A stretch of DNA of 64,000 nucleotides from Schistosoma haematobium (taxonomy: Eukaryota > Platyhelminthes > Trematoda > Strigeidida > Schistosomatidae), in contig NC_067195.1 in the NCBI RefSeq assembly GCF_000699445.3, positions 21,157,287-21,221,286 of the forward strand, in the 5' to 3' direction. The notes beneath the pieces were generated by a model. That model did not search any database. It was not told the DNA's origin and was given only the letters and a program-made list of their open reading frames with translations. Numbering within the stretch: position 1 is the stretch's first letter; the number at the start of each line of letters is the position of its first letter. Shown in pieces: positions 1 through 13,686 of this stretch. Made by a program: the position numbers and the translations under genes.

Positions 1-2057
1 TTACAACTCATTGAAGCCCGTCGGTCTACTCCGGGTGACCGTGAGTTTGGCCACAAACGAAGGATGTCACGTAATGAAACTGAGCAAAGCTTGCGTAAGG
101 ACCGAGAAGCCTGCTGGTCGGAGCGTGCTAATGAGCTGGGAGCAGCGGCTGGATCTGGTAACCACCGGAAGTTCTTCCAACTCACCCGAGACACTGGCAG
201 CAAGAAGTCTGGTGTGAGCGAAACAATCTGCGAGGATGTGGGGATGCCAATCACCAACATCCACCGACGTCTTGGACGAAGGGCAGTTCAACTGGCCTGC
301 TGCTCCGGCAACATCGATCAGACTGTCCTGCCCTCCATGGCCGGTGACAACTGATCCACCAAATGAGGAGGAAGTCTGCAAGGAACTCCAACTCTTGAAG
401 CGCTACAAATCACCTGGCCCAGATGACTTACCTTCGGCTCTTTTTAAAGATGGTGGTGACTTTCTAGCTAAGGAACTGACGACGTTGTTTACAAATGTCT
501 GGGAACTAGAGAGTGTACCAACGTCATGGAATGAGTCGATAGTTGTCCCTATCTTTAAAATGGGTTCACGTCGTTCCTGTAACAACTATCAGGAGATAAG
601 TCCACTTCCGATTGCGTCCAAACTGTTGGCTTCCGTCATACTTTGTAGGTTCAAAAACGCGAGGAAGATTGACTCGCGAGGAGCAGGCTGGGTTTCGTTC
701 TGGTCGAGGATGTATTGATCATATATTCACCCTCCGCCTAATGTTAGAACACCGCCATACTTATCAAAGGCCAACAATCGTAGGTTTCTTGACATCAGGG
801 CTGTCTTCGATTCGTTGGACAGGCCTGTTCTCTGGGGTTGTCTATTGAAGAAGGGTGTGCCTGAGAAGTTTATTAACATCCTAAAAGCCATTGATGACAT
901 TCTGGAAACAGCTCTGATGGATGTAAGTAATGGTGGTGTGGATCTGTTGTCTGGAGAAAGACTTCTCGACCTTGAGTATGCGGATGATATTGTCTTACTG
1001 TGCGATAATGCCCAAGGCATGCAATCCACACTTAATCAGTTGGCAATCAGTGTCCGTAGGTATGGTATGTGCTTTGCACCTTCAAAGTGCGAAGTACTTC
1101 TACAAGGCTGGCAGGATTCTAATCCTATACTCACTCTGAATGGTGAGCAGATAGAAGTAGTCGAGAAGTTCGTGTATCTGGGTAGCTGCATAAGTGCTGG
1201 TGGTGGCGTTAGTGGTGAGATCAATGCACGTATAGTGAAAGCCAGAGTGGCTTATGCCAATCTGGGCCATCTTTGGCGCCTTCATGATGTCAGTCTGGCT
1301 GCAAAAGGTCGAATCTACAACGCGTCGGTGAGAGCAGTTCTGCTCTATGCTTGTGGAGCCTGGCCTCTCCGAGTTGAGGATGTTAGACGACTCTCTGTGT
1401 TTGATCATCGTTGTCTCTGGAGGATTGCTGACATCCAGTGGTAGCACCATGTTAGTAATTCAGAGGTTCGGCGTCGTGTGTTCGGGCACAGAGACGATAA
1501 TGCAATTGGTGTCACCATCTTGAAACACCGACTTCGGTGGCTAGGACATGTTCTACGAATGTCGTCCCAGAGAATTCCACGTCGTGCATTACTTGCCGAC
1601 TTTGGGACTGGTTGGAAGAAGCGGAGAGGTGGTCAGTGTATGACATGATGTCGTGGTATGAAAGAAAGCTACAAAGGGCTAACTGGTGTTGGTCCTTCAC
1701 GACTCCCTGGCTGTAGTCTAAGAGATGGTGCGACTGAGGGACTAGAGACTTTATCAGATATGGCTCAGAATAGAAGCCAGTGGCGATCCTGCTGTAAATT
1801 TCTTTAACTTTCTTCATAAAATGTGGTTGTATCTTCCTTAACTGAAAGATTTCTTCTGATTGTACCTTTCCGTTCCCTCATTATTACTATTATTACTATT
1901 ACACTACCTTACACCAATCTCTTCGTTATTGTTCTTTTTTTCTTTTACGCCCCTTACCTTCTTTTTTCTCTCTTCCCATCCTCATTGTTTTGTGTGGCGT
2001 ATATATATTTCGTGCCCTCGTGTTCCAATATTTATGTGTTGAAATAAATTAAAATAT
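1..2057 (+). mobile_element. Non-LTR retrotransposon, internally deleted copy (RT and C-terminal part)
   Basis: Frames in + orientation give reverse-transcriptase sequence broken by frameshifts. The segment with SPGPDDLPSALFKDGG is at about 406-460, the segment EEQAGFRSGRGCIDHIFTLR at about 680-740, and an open frame at 815-1444 holds the catalytic motif EYADD at about 975-990. The C-terminal tail, with KHRLRWLGHVLRMSSQ-type sequence, continues in disrupted form to about 1806. It is followed by an AT-rich 3' UTR and a short A-rich end near 2045-2057. Around position 888 the frame runs from FINILKA straight to IDDILE, so about 40-50 residues of the RT palm, normally containing the RQG motif, are missing. 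The endonuclease part lies before the window or is lost. The 3' kilobase closely matches 41402-42380. The element sits in the intron upstream of the first visible exon of the 53BP1-like gene, in the same orientation. It is not functional as it stands. Confidence 0.9.
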
Positions 2058-2156
2058 AAGAAACTGTAAGTATGGAAATTAAGAAGCATAATCTTTAACA
2101 CAGGATCTAAATTTCTCCATGTATGCATAACCGTCTTGAATTTTTTACTTTCACAG

Positions 2157-2255
2157 TTAAGTGTCGAAGAATTCGTTGGAGATAAATGTCCAGTTCGCGC
2201 AAGCACAACATCATCATCAAGTTCTGACCTTTTTATTCCTCGTTCAGCAAATAAA
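2157..2255 (+). CDS. 53BP1-like gene, first visible exon
   Basis: It starts after TTTCACAG and ends before GTAAGA. It reads in phase 0 as LSVEEFVGDKCPVRAST followed by a run of five serines and DLFIPRSANK (33 residues). It is low-complexity and Ser/Thr-rich, as expected for the disordered N-terminal part of 53BP1 proteins. No domain is recognised. It is tied to the gene by phase and orientation only, so this is the least certain exon. Confidence 0.6.
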
Positions 2256-5200
2256 GTAAGATATCTTGTTCACGTATATAAATTTTATGAACATTTTTCG
2301 TACTGAGTTTTCCATATTTTTCCTAGTATAAGTAGATAATTGTACTACCGTATTACTACCTTGGTTGTGCTATGATTAAAATCTATTTCTCTTTGTTGTT
2401 TACATTCATTTCCTGATTTGTGAACATTTAGTTTGGTAATACTATATAACGCTGATCTACTTGAAGTATCATATAGAGTCATTTTCCTTGGTCTTGAGGG
2501 ACTAATAATTTAATCTAAATAAGTAGAAATTGACTAAGCAAATTGTGGGAGATTGCTTTCTGGTTAAAGCGTTCGACTTTAACCCACTAATTTGCAGGTT
2601 CCAAAGCCGCTTTACCTAACTTGTTTTGAGCAACCACGTAGTATCGCAAACAACTACCAAAGTATCTAATATAAAGCGAACTATATATATATATATAAAG
2701 TCTGAAAGGGAAGGATACTGTAAAGTTTCTATTATATTTATTCCAAGCATACGTGGATTTATATATAGGAATACTGTACCACATCACAACATATAGTTGG
2801 AAGTCATAGTTATACATAAAACGGCCCAAACTGACAGTAAACTGACAAGCTGCAAGTAATCGGTCAAGAATAGATTAGGAATAATGAGATATATAGTAAT
2901 GGTTAATGGGTCAAACATATCCTTACAATAGACAGAATGGAGAAACAGTAGTTCAGTCATAAAAGTATACATAGTAATAATCCACTAGATAGTTCAAAGA
3001 GTTACCATTTCTTCAGTCTGCGTTCTTGCACATCAAAATTATGCATATCATCGTTCCACTGCAGTTTTTTGTAATAAGATATGAATGGCACATATTTAGT
3101 AAAACCCAGAAATATTACTGTGTTCTAAGCCTCAGTATGTAATTTGATCTATGGGCGTGTTATCTGTTGGTTGGAATTTAAATTTCTGTTGTAATAAGCC
3201 TTAATTTCACACATGTATTTCTACTCTACTTACTGTTTTCCTTACGTCAGTGCTAAAAAATAATGGTACTTTGAAATGTACCCATCTTTTCATATATTTT
3301 AAAGCGCATTCGTGAACTAAAGGATAAACAAGGGTGTGAATCATCTACCACGTTAAACGCTGCACAAAAATCAGCGGAGTCTAACTTGCTTCGTTTAAGT
3401 TTACTTCCTTCGTCTTTTAGTTCGAACAACAAATCGGCACATGGTAAGTTTCCTCTAGAAATAAAATCTAGATTGTTTATTTTTGGTAATCTCTTAACCA
3501 CACGTATCATTTCATTAAGTAGATGACTAATAATTAATATGATTGTGAATTGTTGTAATAGTTCTTGATATCTCCTAACCTTTTACTCAGTCCCCTATTT
3601 TTCAGCCAGTCATGTGCAAGATAGAACCCTGTATGATAACCTAAACCAGTTATCGTTCCATATCAACGAAGTGAGGTGAAGTTATCAAGACAATTGTCAG
3701 AGTAGTAAAAGTAATAGTAGTGGTAGGAGGAGAAGGATTAGGCATGGACAGAATAATTCAAGAATAAAAAATGAATTCACAGAGTGAAAAACATAATATA
3801 GTTTTGAAACTGAGGATCTAAGGGAAGATGGAGTGAATGGATTTAAGCCGATGCGACCGACTCTGGGACGTTTCATCCAAAGTCACCAACTATTGGTCAC
3901 AATGATCGTGCAGATTTAAACCAGGTAGCTTGTCCCTACCACCATGCCTTAATCTAATAGTCGATTACCTCATGAACTGATGCTTCGTTTTGGTTTGGTT
4001 GCTTCTACCTTCCCTCCAACCTCTTTTGTATTTAGTATCGATACATTGAAGTTACCTATTTTTCAACTGCCTGTTGTATTGTTTAATTGAGTTGAGGTAG
4101 ATTGTATCCGATATGTTAATATTTTATACTTAGTTCAATTTTCACTCTACTATTATTATTTTATTGGAATTTATTGGTGATAAGATCATTGCGGTCGACC
4201 AGGAACGAATTCATGTAACATAAAATTATACATAATTCGTTAACAGTACATAACCCTTTTCGTTATATGTTAACCATATTATCTGTTTATTTATTTTTAT
4301 TACAACAGATTTCACTCATCGTTCCTCATTAACCCTGGTAAGTGAAACACCTTCTGAGGATACAACCAACGAGTCATTCCATTATCCAAAGTAAGAATTC
4401 CTATATAAAATGGAATATATTTTGTATATGTTTACAAAACCATTGTATGTAATACAATCACTGTAGATTGTAGCGTTACGAGGTTGTTGTTTTGACCAGC
4501 TTCAGATGTTACTGTTGGTATTGTATAATAGCTTAATTGCTAAAAAGACATTTATAAAACAAGTCGCGTTGCTTATGTGGCTCGACTAGTTATTAGTAAC
4601 GAAAATATCGTGAAACGCTGCGAACTTACCACTCATGAATACCATCGATTGATGAACATATTAACAAATATTTTCCTCCTAGAAATCTCAAACCTCTAGT
4701 TTAAACTGTTTGAGGATTACAACCAAACGGATAGTCAGTCATGCCCTGGGCTGCCGAGAATGTGGAGAGTCAGTTCTCTTTCTCAAAATGCTCTCACATT
4801 GCCACGTACATACAATTTCTGCCAAGGAAGTCCTACTCACTGCCTTCTCGCGGCTGGGGTGTTGTTTACGAAATTGAGAGGACGTAAAGCGAATGTCCGG
4901 CACTTTAACGGGGTTGGTGGACACGGAGATTCCACCTAGGGGAGTTGGAAAACCCTGATTCCAAACCAATGGTACACATGAACTCCAGGATCCTAAAGGA
5001 ACAAATGAAAAATAAATAAATAACATGCATGACGTAGAATCTGCTGCATAAATGCACCGGTTCAAGTTGCCATACCAGATTGGCATAGCGATATGAAACT
5101 AACAAGATAAACCAGGGAAACAAGTAGTAATAATATCAGTAGCAGTAGGAAAGACTAGGTATACATAAAAAAGTATAAAAAGATCTTACGACTTTGAATT

Positions 5201-8200
5201 TCAGCGAAGATCAAGAGTGGATGCGTCTCCACCATCGTGGTCGATTCTTAGGCATGTACCCAATCACTGGTTACGATGATCTCATGGACCCCAACCAGGT
5301 AGTCCAAACTTACATAGATGATAGCACAGTTACCAGTGACGTCATGGACTGATACCACATTGGCTTGGTCTCCCCTAACTTTCTTCCAACATATTCATAC
5401 ATTTATAGAGGTTGGCTAAACACAAGGTCTGTTTTCAAAAACCTGATCAGCGTCGAGACATAACTCCATTTGATACTTATGTTATGAGTAATTAATTAAT
5501 AGCATTGTTTACATCTAATGAAAAGAGTAGAGGTAATTGTTATTGATATAGCGGATGGTTTAAAGTATCTTTCCTCTCTCTGCTATATACCATGTTAATA
5601 CAATTATGTGATAATAAAACTTGTCTGGGAGATTGGATACTCGAACGGTAAACAATAGAGACTAGATCACGTTATATCAGATACACGATTCACGATCAAG
5701 AATAGCGAACCAAAGGAAATGCTATACAATACTTCATTCCACACAGTTACGAGCACTCTCTGTCGGTCCGGAATAGAAATCAATATATTTGATAGTCAGT
5801 GATGTGAGTTCTTGTTTTCCACACTTAATGACTAATCACAGATACCTTTACTACCACACCTTAGTTATAAATCGTATAAAATGAAAAATATCATACAATT
5901 CAAATATAAGTTTTTATGTCTTGTATTCATGTCATTTGTTCAAACGGGTGCATAATGGTGGCTTGGTGATTAAACTATTTGTCTTCCATCCGTTAGCTCG
6001 CAGTGTTAATCTCTCTTGCACCTCTTTTGGTCTTATGAACTGGCCAGTTTAACTTATGCTTACGCGTACTTGATGTATGGGTTCTGTTCAAGTGGTATCC
6101 TGAAACGAAATGTGTAATTTATTAGAAGGTATTTTTAAATAATCGTTGTATACTTCAAAGTTTCCTTTTCTTAAACAGGTTTCTCTGACTAAAATAATTT
6201 TTAAGAAATAAAGATTTTCAGTTGTATATTATTCCCTTTTAATGTTCAGAAATATTTATAACATTATGTAAGCCATCAAAATTGAAATTCACCATCTTTA
6301 ATAAAAGAAATTTCATAATAGAAATTTGATTTTTCAACTAAATATACTGAGATGTTAATCGACTCGATTGCTCTGTTGCTTGCAACAAAATATAGTGATT
6401 TTGTTCGCAACTAGTTTATTCATAAAAAATTTCTTTAAAAAACTCATTTTCTCTAGCACTGAAACAAATCAATTTGTCAAGCAGACCGATACAGAGTTGA
6501 TATCGGATTCTGCTAGTGCCATAACGTTGACGACAAAAACTGCTATCACAGAAACTGAAGATATTACTCTCACGTTAAGTGAATCAACTCCAGGTGTGTT
6601 TTCTTGTTTTTCCTTCAGTTTTTGATATTCTTTGTAATCGTAGTTTTTATCTTTTTGGATCAACACTTACCATTTCCATGCTCTATTCACTACGCTTATA
6701 ATAATACAGTTCTTAAATAATGACAATTTATTTGCAGACTTACTAAAGTGTTGCTATATAATGATATATATATATCTGGACACCATTCTCATTCAATTTT
6801 ATGAAATCAACATTTTGACGTAATAAGAATTTGTTAGTGTTTACCTGTTCAAAAGTAAGTTGGTGACTGTGTCAGTCACCTGTCGGTTAAAGAAATATTT
6901 TTGAGAAGTTAGTCTTTCTTAGACGCGTAAAAAAGGTGTAGAAAAGTAGCATCAAACTAATCAATTTCATGTGAACTGACTTTTACAACTTTTCCATAAA
7001 GTCACTGACAGTTGGACTGAGTCATGTAAGTAGGTGCAAATTACCTAATTGAGGTCTGCGTAACTATCGTAACATCGCTCAGAATCATCTGCAATAGTTC
7101 ACGCGCGTTCACCTTGTATTTTCCCTTAGATCCTAAATTCAAAAATCTCTTTATACTCCTTTGTTTATTTTCTTCACCTAATGTTTCCTACTACTATTGA
7201 TACTGTTACTACTTCTACTGATATGGGATTCGTCTTGGTAATTTTATCTCGCTATGCTAGTGTGTTATAACAACTTGAGACAATTCGTATTTTTCAGGTT
7301 CTACATTTCCTTATACATTTTCATTAATTTTGTTTACTTTTCGGTAATGAGGATTAATTAAATGCAATTCAGTAACTTAGCACAAATTTGTATGCGATGG
7401 ATTGTATCATGATTTTTTTCTGGAATGTCGAGGTAATGCTGTTGGCAGTATATGTAGTACAAAATTAGTAACTGAAAAGTAAATAACATTGTTATGAATC
7501 ATTGTTTTCGCTGACAATTACTGCCTCTGTTAGTGCAAACACCGATGTTTTTGAGTTACGTTGCGTGAGCCGGATGATTTAGTTACGAAGCTGATAATGT
7601 CTTTCTAGCAAAAAATCATAAGGGTGTATGTCTTAAGAATAACTAAACAATTTCTCTACTACTGATTATCAGCTTGCTCTATTTACATGGTATTTTATAG
7701 ATTGTTGTCCATAATTGTACTATTGTTGTTTGGATATTGATTTTGGTCCTTTGGCCTGATATCTGGTCTTTCAATTGTCTATCATTTTTCATGACGATTG
7801 TTAGGTCGGGTCTATTTTATTTCATCTAGTAGTATGTTGATTGATGATTTAAATGGCAGCCTCCTAAAAGTTCTAGTTTGGTTTTTTCTTCTGTCCGTCA
7901 TTTTGACATTTTCTTTGTCGAATTCATGTCAATAATTTGCCACATGCATTGATGTATGCGAACATATGTTATGGCGTTTAACCCCCAGCAAACTCTGACG
8001 TAGATGCAGACAGAGAAGGTGTGAACTTTGTCCGACGTAGTGTTTCTCGAAGTCGTTATTTTTTTGTCTTTTGTCGTGATATTCTTTGATTTTTATCTTG
8101 TTGATTACAGTGATCTTTTAAGGATTCAGTCTGTATATATTACGAACGGTTTTAATATCCGTTGAGTTACTTCTTTCTGATGATTTTGATATAGATTCAT

Positions 8201-11200
8201 TGTATATTCTTTCTTTTGAAAAAGGTTTGTGCACAGCTTAATTTGTGAATCATTACGTTTTCGCTGCTGTAACTAAGGTTTTAGGGAGTATAGGTGGGCT
8301 TCTAAAATACATGAGTTTCAGGTTTTCCGATACCGCTCTGCTCCTTGTGATCAATACATCATCGAAAGGTTGTTTGCTTCTTGATTCTGTTTCTCGCTTA
8401 GAATTTGTGTCATATACTTTCCAGTTGATCCTTTGGGTTGATAACAAGTTCGTTGTCCACATAATGGAACTAGATTTTCAGCTTGTTCATTGGCAAGACA
8501 AAGTTCCCAACAGGCATTAGAATTAAGGCTCTCACGTGTTTTTCTCATTGGATCCGAGTTATTCGTTGTTGTATCAATGGATATATGTTTGTTGACATCG
8601 TCTTTATATTACCGTAGTTAGCATTTGATTAGTACGAGTTAACATAGTCTAGTGTCTTTCGTAACAGTGCAATTTTAGCATAATTTTTTCTACTTCCAGA
8701 ACGTTGGATGTGTATATATTTTGTATAAATACAGTATTCTAGCAATAGGTATATAATTCACAGTGGTTTTCGTTTCCATAAATATTGAAAATCATTCCAG
8801 AGTGATTGTTTTTGCCTTTTTCTTCAAACTTTTTTGAACATAGGCGAACAGTGGGTTTATGGCAAATGGAAAACGGAAAAGAATTATTATGCCGGTAAAA
8901 TATATCCTAATGAATCTGGCTCCAGGTAAAATGTTTCATTTCATTGTATGTAACGATTTCTCTTTTTTCTTACTACAAAATATACAGCATTTTTTTTGGG
9001 AATATTCACTTTCTTTTAAGCAGTTTGGTCATCACTACCAACCGGCAATAATCAAAACAATTTCAACTTAGAATAGAAGCTTCAATAATACCCTTCAAAT
9101 TAATTTCTGACTTTTAAGAGACTCGTTGATTTTTATTAGAGGTTATGACAGATTTATAAATAATATTCTTCGCTATGTAATGTAAGTTTTCCATATAAAT
9201 GCAATCAGTTGGACGTTTCTTAATACGTCCATATATTAACACTTCACTTTGTTAAAAGTTCTATTCAGTTATTTTTGGTAAAAATAGGATCATTTTTTTG
9301 TATGGCGTTTGGTAATGTATCAAATCGCTTTGGTGCCAAATTTCCCATTTGTTTTCGTATTCGATCAGCGATTTATTTCATTTTCCTTAGCTGAATTTCA
9401 TCATCAATGTGTTGCTCGAAACAAAACATAAGAATTTGTGCTTATTCCATTAGGATTTATCTCGTCACTCCTTTAATTTCTATACTGTTTCACATTAAGC
9501 ACTTAGTAGATTCATTAAACTTAACAGTTGTGACATTGTAATCTTCTGGTTCTGACATTCAACTTTTAAGCATTGCATCATTGATTTGAATTATACTTTA
9601 CCTGTCGAACTTTCTCTTCTTAGATTACTTAAAACAGGTAGTGCAAAATTAATTGCATCGATGTTATTTCCGTAAATATTGGATTGTTTTCTCTCTAAAC
9701 TGTTTCATACAGATGTTTTGTCATTTTCGAAGATGGAACAAGAGCACGAATCAAACAGTCTGATTTGGTTGCGGTATATCTACTACCTGTCGGAGCTGAG
9801 GTTAGTTAGCCTAAAGTTGTCACCCTGTTTTAATTAACAGGTATGCACAACCACTGATTTGATGTATCTTTCACAACTCTATTCTCTTTTCACTAGTTCG
9901 ATTTCTTTCAAGATATCCATTCAATAATAGTAGCCCTAATATATTTTGTTTGGTCAAGATTTACGATAGTGATTCTTCAGTAATAGATTATTTCTATTGA
10001 AACTTGGGAGTTGTTTCTTTTGAGATTTACATTTAATCAATATTAATTTAGCCATTTGGCTGGAATTTGACTTTGCTTTCTTGCTACAACTCTGCTCAAG
10101 CAACTGTTTATTCGTAGCAAGCAGGAACGTTAACCATAAAAATAAGTACTGTGTTTTTGATGGAGTTTTGTTCTTTGAGCTGGATGGAACAAAACTCCAT
10201 CAAAAGCATCCACCTGAGTTACAAATCTTCACCATCTCATAAGTGCTGTGTGGCCTGACGATCCTCATCAACGTTCGGTGATGGACACCTATAGACCATA
10301 ACACCGTCAGCAGTCATCGAAGGGGAACGAGAGAAAGTGCTTGCTCCTTCTGGATCATATGTTTGTTGCTCAGTGATAGTCTAGTGTGAGTACTTATTTA
10401 TCTACACTTTGCTGACGTAAAAATTGCAACAGTATGACCAATCAAATTAGGAAGTATATGTTGTTTATTTTAACAAAAAACTAGCATAAAGGTATTTATC
10501 ACGAAGTACTGAGGATTTATTTCAAAACTAATAGGAATTTTAGAAGAAAGGTCAAATCATTTCTTTGAGAGACGAACTCTTTTACTTTCATACTGTTCCA
10601 CTGATCATGCACTATACTATGAAAGTAATAGTAATCCAGTTCACTAGTCACAAATTGCTTTGTATACTAAGACCCTACGTAGCTTAATGCTAGGAAGTAC
10701 TGTAGATTTGCATGCTAACCACTTATCTTGTGGGATTCATCAATCGTATTATATTGATGTCTACACTCATTCAAGAACATTCTTTTGAATAAAGCTATTT
10801 GAATGGTGAATATAGCTGTCTGAGAAGACCCAGACGTTTTGGTATAGAGGTTCGAGTGATGATGTTAGTTATTAAGCTCGAGTCTGAAACATTATCCCTG
10901 CAAAGCAGTCCTGTTCATTTTTCAGGTGTTGAGCTAAATTCCATTTCTTACTTTTTATTTCGAATGCTTAAATTTTTTAAATTATATTTGTTGTTTAGCT
11001 CTCCAGTGCATTTGATCTTGCTATTTCCTTTCGTTTGTTTTTTATGGGGGTGATTATGAGATATGTCAACTTGAACCAATACCTATTTCCTCCATATTTC
11101 ATGTTTTCTTGTGATTGATTGGGCTCTTGAAAGTTTTAAAAACCATCTTGGGATTCTCTGGTTCCTACAGACTGACATATTCCTAATTTATTGTACTAAG

Positions 11201-13602
11201 CGGTTTTTGTAGGTTTACAAAGCAAGATTACTTCATTGTTAATTTTTATGGTTAACTAATCTGTTTAAATCAGTTTCTTCTTTATGACTAGGTAGTATAA
11301 AATGTCAATCACTATAATAAAATGCTTTATTAAATGTTTGTAAATTTATTTAACAAAGAACACATGTAAATTGCTTAATATCTGTAACGTAAGGAAACAT
11401 ATTGAGATCGAAATCATCTCTGTTATTGCATAGTCTCGAAAATTTTTGTCTCGCTATTTAAATGAAAAGTCAAGCATAATCAATGTAACTTCACAAATGT
11501 GTATTTTACAATGTCACTAGTTTTTATATCCGTTGACTATCAGAAAATTAATAGGTGAAAATTTCAAGTTTAACTTAAAGGAACTTCTTATTTATTAGAA
11601 GTTGGACTTGGTGTTTATTCTTGTTGAAACAAACACTTTAGGATCTTGGAAAGTACTTTGACTTGACGATTATCATTACTTATGTCCAACCAAATCTGAC
11701 GATGTCGAGTGTGAGGCAGTCACTCCGTTAACAATGCAAGATGGTTGCTCAATATCGTGAATTGATTGAAGACAAACGCCATTGAATCGTGGCTTAGTAA
11801 TCTGGAGGCTAAGTATTCGCACTTGGAACCCATGTTCCAAGGTTCGATCCCCCGTGGTAGGGTCTTAGAGGTACACTGTTGAAGAGTCACATGCTAGAAC
11901 GAAGCAGCTATCCAGTGCCTTCTGGTTTTCAGTCGATGTCCAACCTATATCGGTTCTTTATCCAAGTAATCTTATTCTGTTGTCTCTTTTAATGTTATTT
12001 TTTGACGTTTCGCAAGGACATTTTAATGCTGTATATATACGCTTGAGTTGTGCTTGTTGTTGTCAGTGCTTCTGACTGCTTGTGGAATACATTTTCCCTC
12101 TTATTAACATGGACTTCTCTCTCTAGTTAGCTGGGTTGCAACGCATCTGAATAGTTAGCTTATTTGGTCATTGTGTCGCTGAGTCTTCATTTCGTTCGCA
12201 GATTTAGGTGGACCCGTAATCTAAGACATAGCATACTCTGAATGCCATACTTATTGACTGAGTCGGATCAGTTATTTTCTCTTTTGGAAAAAGTGTCTAT
12301 CGTTATTTGCAAAATCATAACTTACTAAAGTTTTATCCCTGTCAGTAAAAATCATGAACCTATCTAAGTTTGACCACCATTGACTTTTCGTCTCATTTTC
12401 TTCATCATAGGTCAGTGCTGAATTAAAAGATGATAATGAATACTGGGGTGATTGTGTAATTCAAGCTCATTCAAGTGATTCTGAACGACCTTATAAAGTT
12501 TTTTGTCGTACCACAAACGAAGCTTATTTGTAAGTTAGCTTTTTGCTTATTTTATCCGTTTTAAGTGATCTCCGTATTGTTCTTTACTCTTAGTGTCTGG
12601 TTCACACTAATAGGCACTTTTCTTATTATGTTCCCACTATAAGAATGTTGTGTAAATATAGGTTACGTTCTTCTGTATTTATTAAGTCCCCTTTTTCGAT
12701 GTAATATTCTGCCACTTAGTATTCTTGGACAGTTCACCTCATTCATCTGATTCCTAGATCAGGAAATGTGACTTGAATAGAAACGCAAATATATTTCAAA
12801 ACAAACAAGTCAAGTAAATAGTGTGAATATGTCATCATATACATAAATTGGTTAAAAATGGACCAGTCAGCCTGTTCCAACATTATCGTGGCCTAAACAT
12901 ACTTTAATCAAGTCTCTGTCCTGTTAACAGTGATTTCATTTTCGTAATACTCGAGACGTATTGAAATAGTAAGCATTGCAGTAAGATTTTTAGGAATCAG
13001 TAAAGGATTACCTCTACACGTTTTTCGACTCTAGACGGTTATATGAGGGTCAATTACTTAATAACTACTCTCATGTATTCACCTAAATGACTGGAAATAT
13101 TTTTATTGTGTATTTTGTAGGTTGCGAATTAATTTAGTGGTCTGTTTCCTAAAATAATAGAACTATGGCAGTTAGTCAATAACACTCAGCATAGAATCGG
13201 ATAAAAATATTCATTAATGCAAATTCCCACTTTTCTAGTACTGTTCTCTCAGTAATATTTTCAAAATAGAATAAACTCACAATTTTGTCTGTACATAAAG
13301 TTGTTAATTGTAACTATGTTGTAAAAAATGCTGTTATAAAAAATGGAAGTACAATGTTTATATTTTTCATTTAGTTTACGAAGAGGTCAAGTATCAATAC
13401 ATGAATCGGAAGTTGATAATTTGAAAAAGCGACAACTACTACCTTCTAATCCTTTTGAAATTCAAATCTCAATTGAAAATGAAAACAAAATTAACATGAA
13501 TACTTCTATAACGAAAATATGTGCAAGTCCAGAGGTAAAAAAATAAATTTAGTCGACATAAGATTACTCTATTTATTTTTGCTTTTAATTACCACTTGGA
13601 AG

Positions 13603-13686
<84 letters not shown>

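Larger units (their letters stand above)
9801..12410 (+). other. Visible intron 6 of the 53BP1-like gene
   Basis: A 2.6-kb intron holding a perfect inverted repeat (10155-10205), a retrotransposon endonuclease relic (about 10248-10385) and a hammerhead-type short repeat (about 11785-11945), each listed separately. An open frame at 10799-11053 shows nothing recognisable and is probably chance. Confidence 0.6.

Noticed and set aside
8859..9071. Open frame beginning with ATG over the first Tudor exon
   Set aside because: It is a different frame from the one that joins to the neighbouring exons. The Tudor residues appear only in the shifted frame.
11785..11860. tRNA gene with B box GGTTCGATCC
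   Set aside because: The acceptor stem and cloverleaf do not close, and the sequence continues into the hammerhead-like half seen in other copies. It is a SINE.
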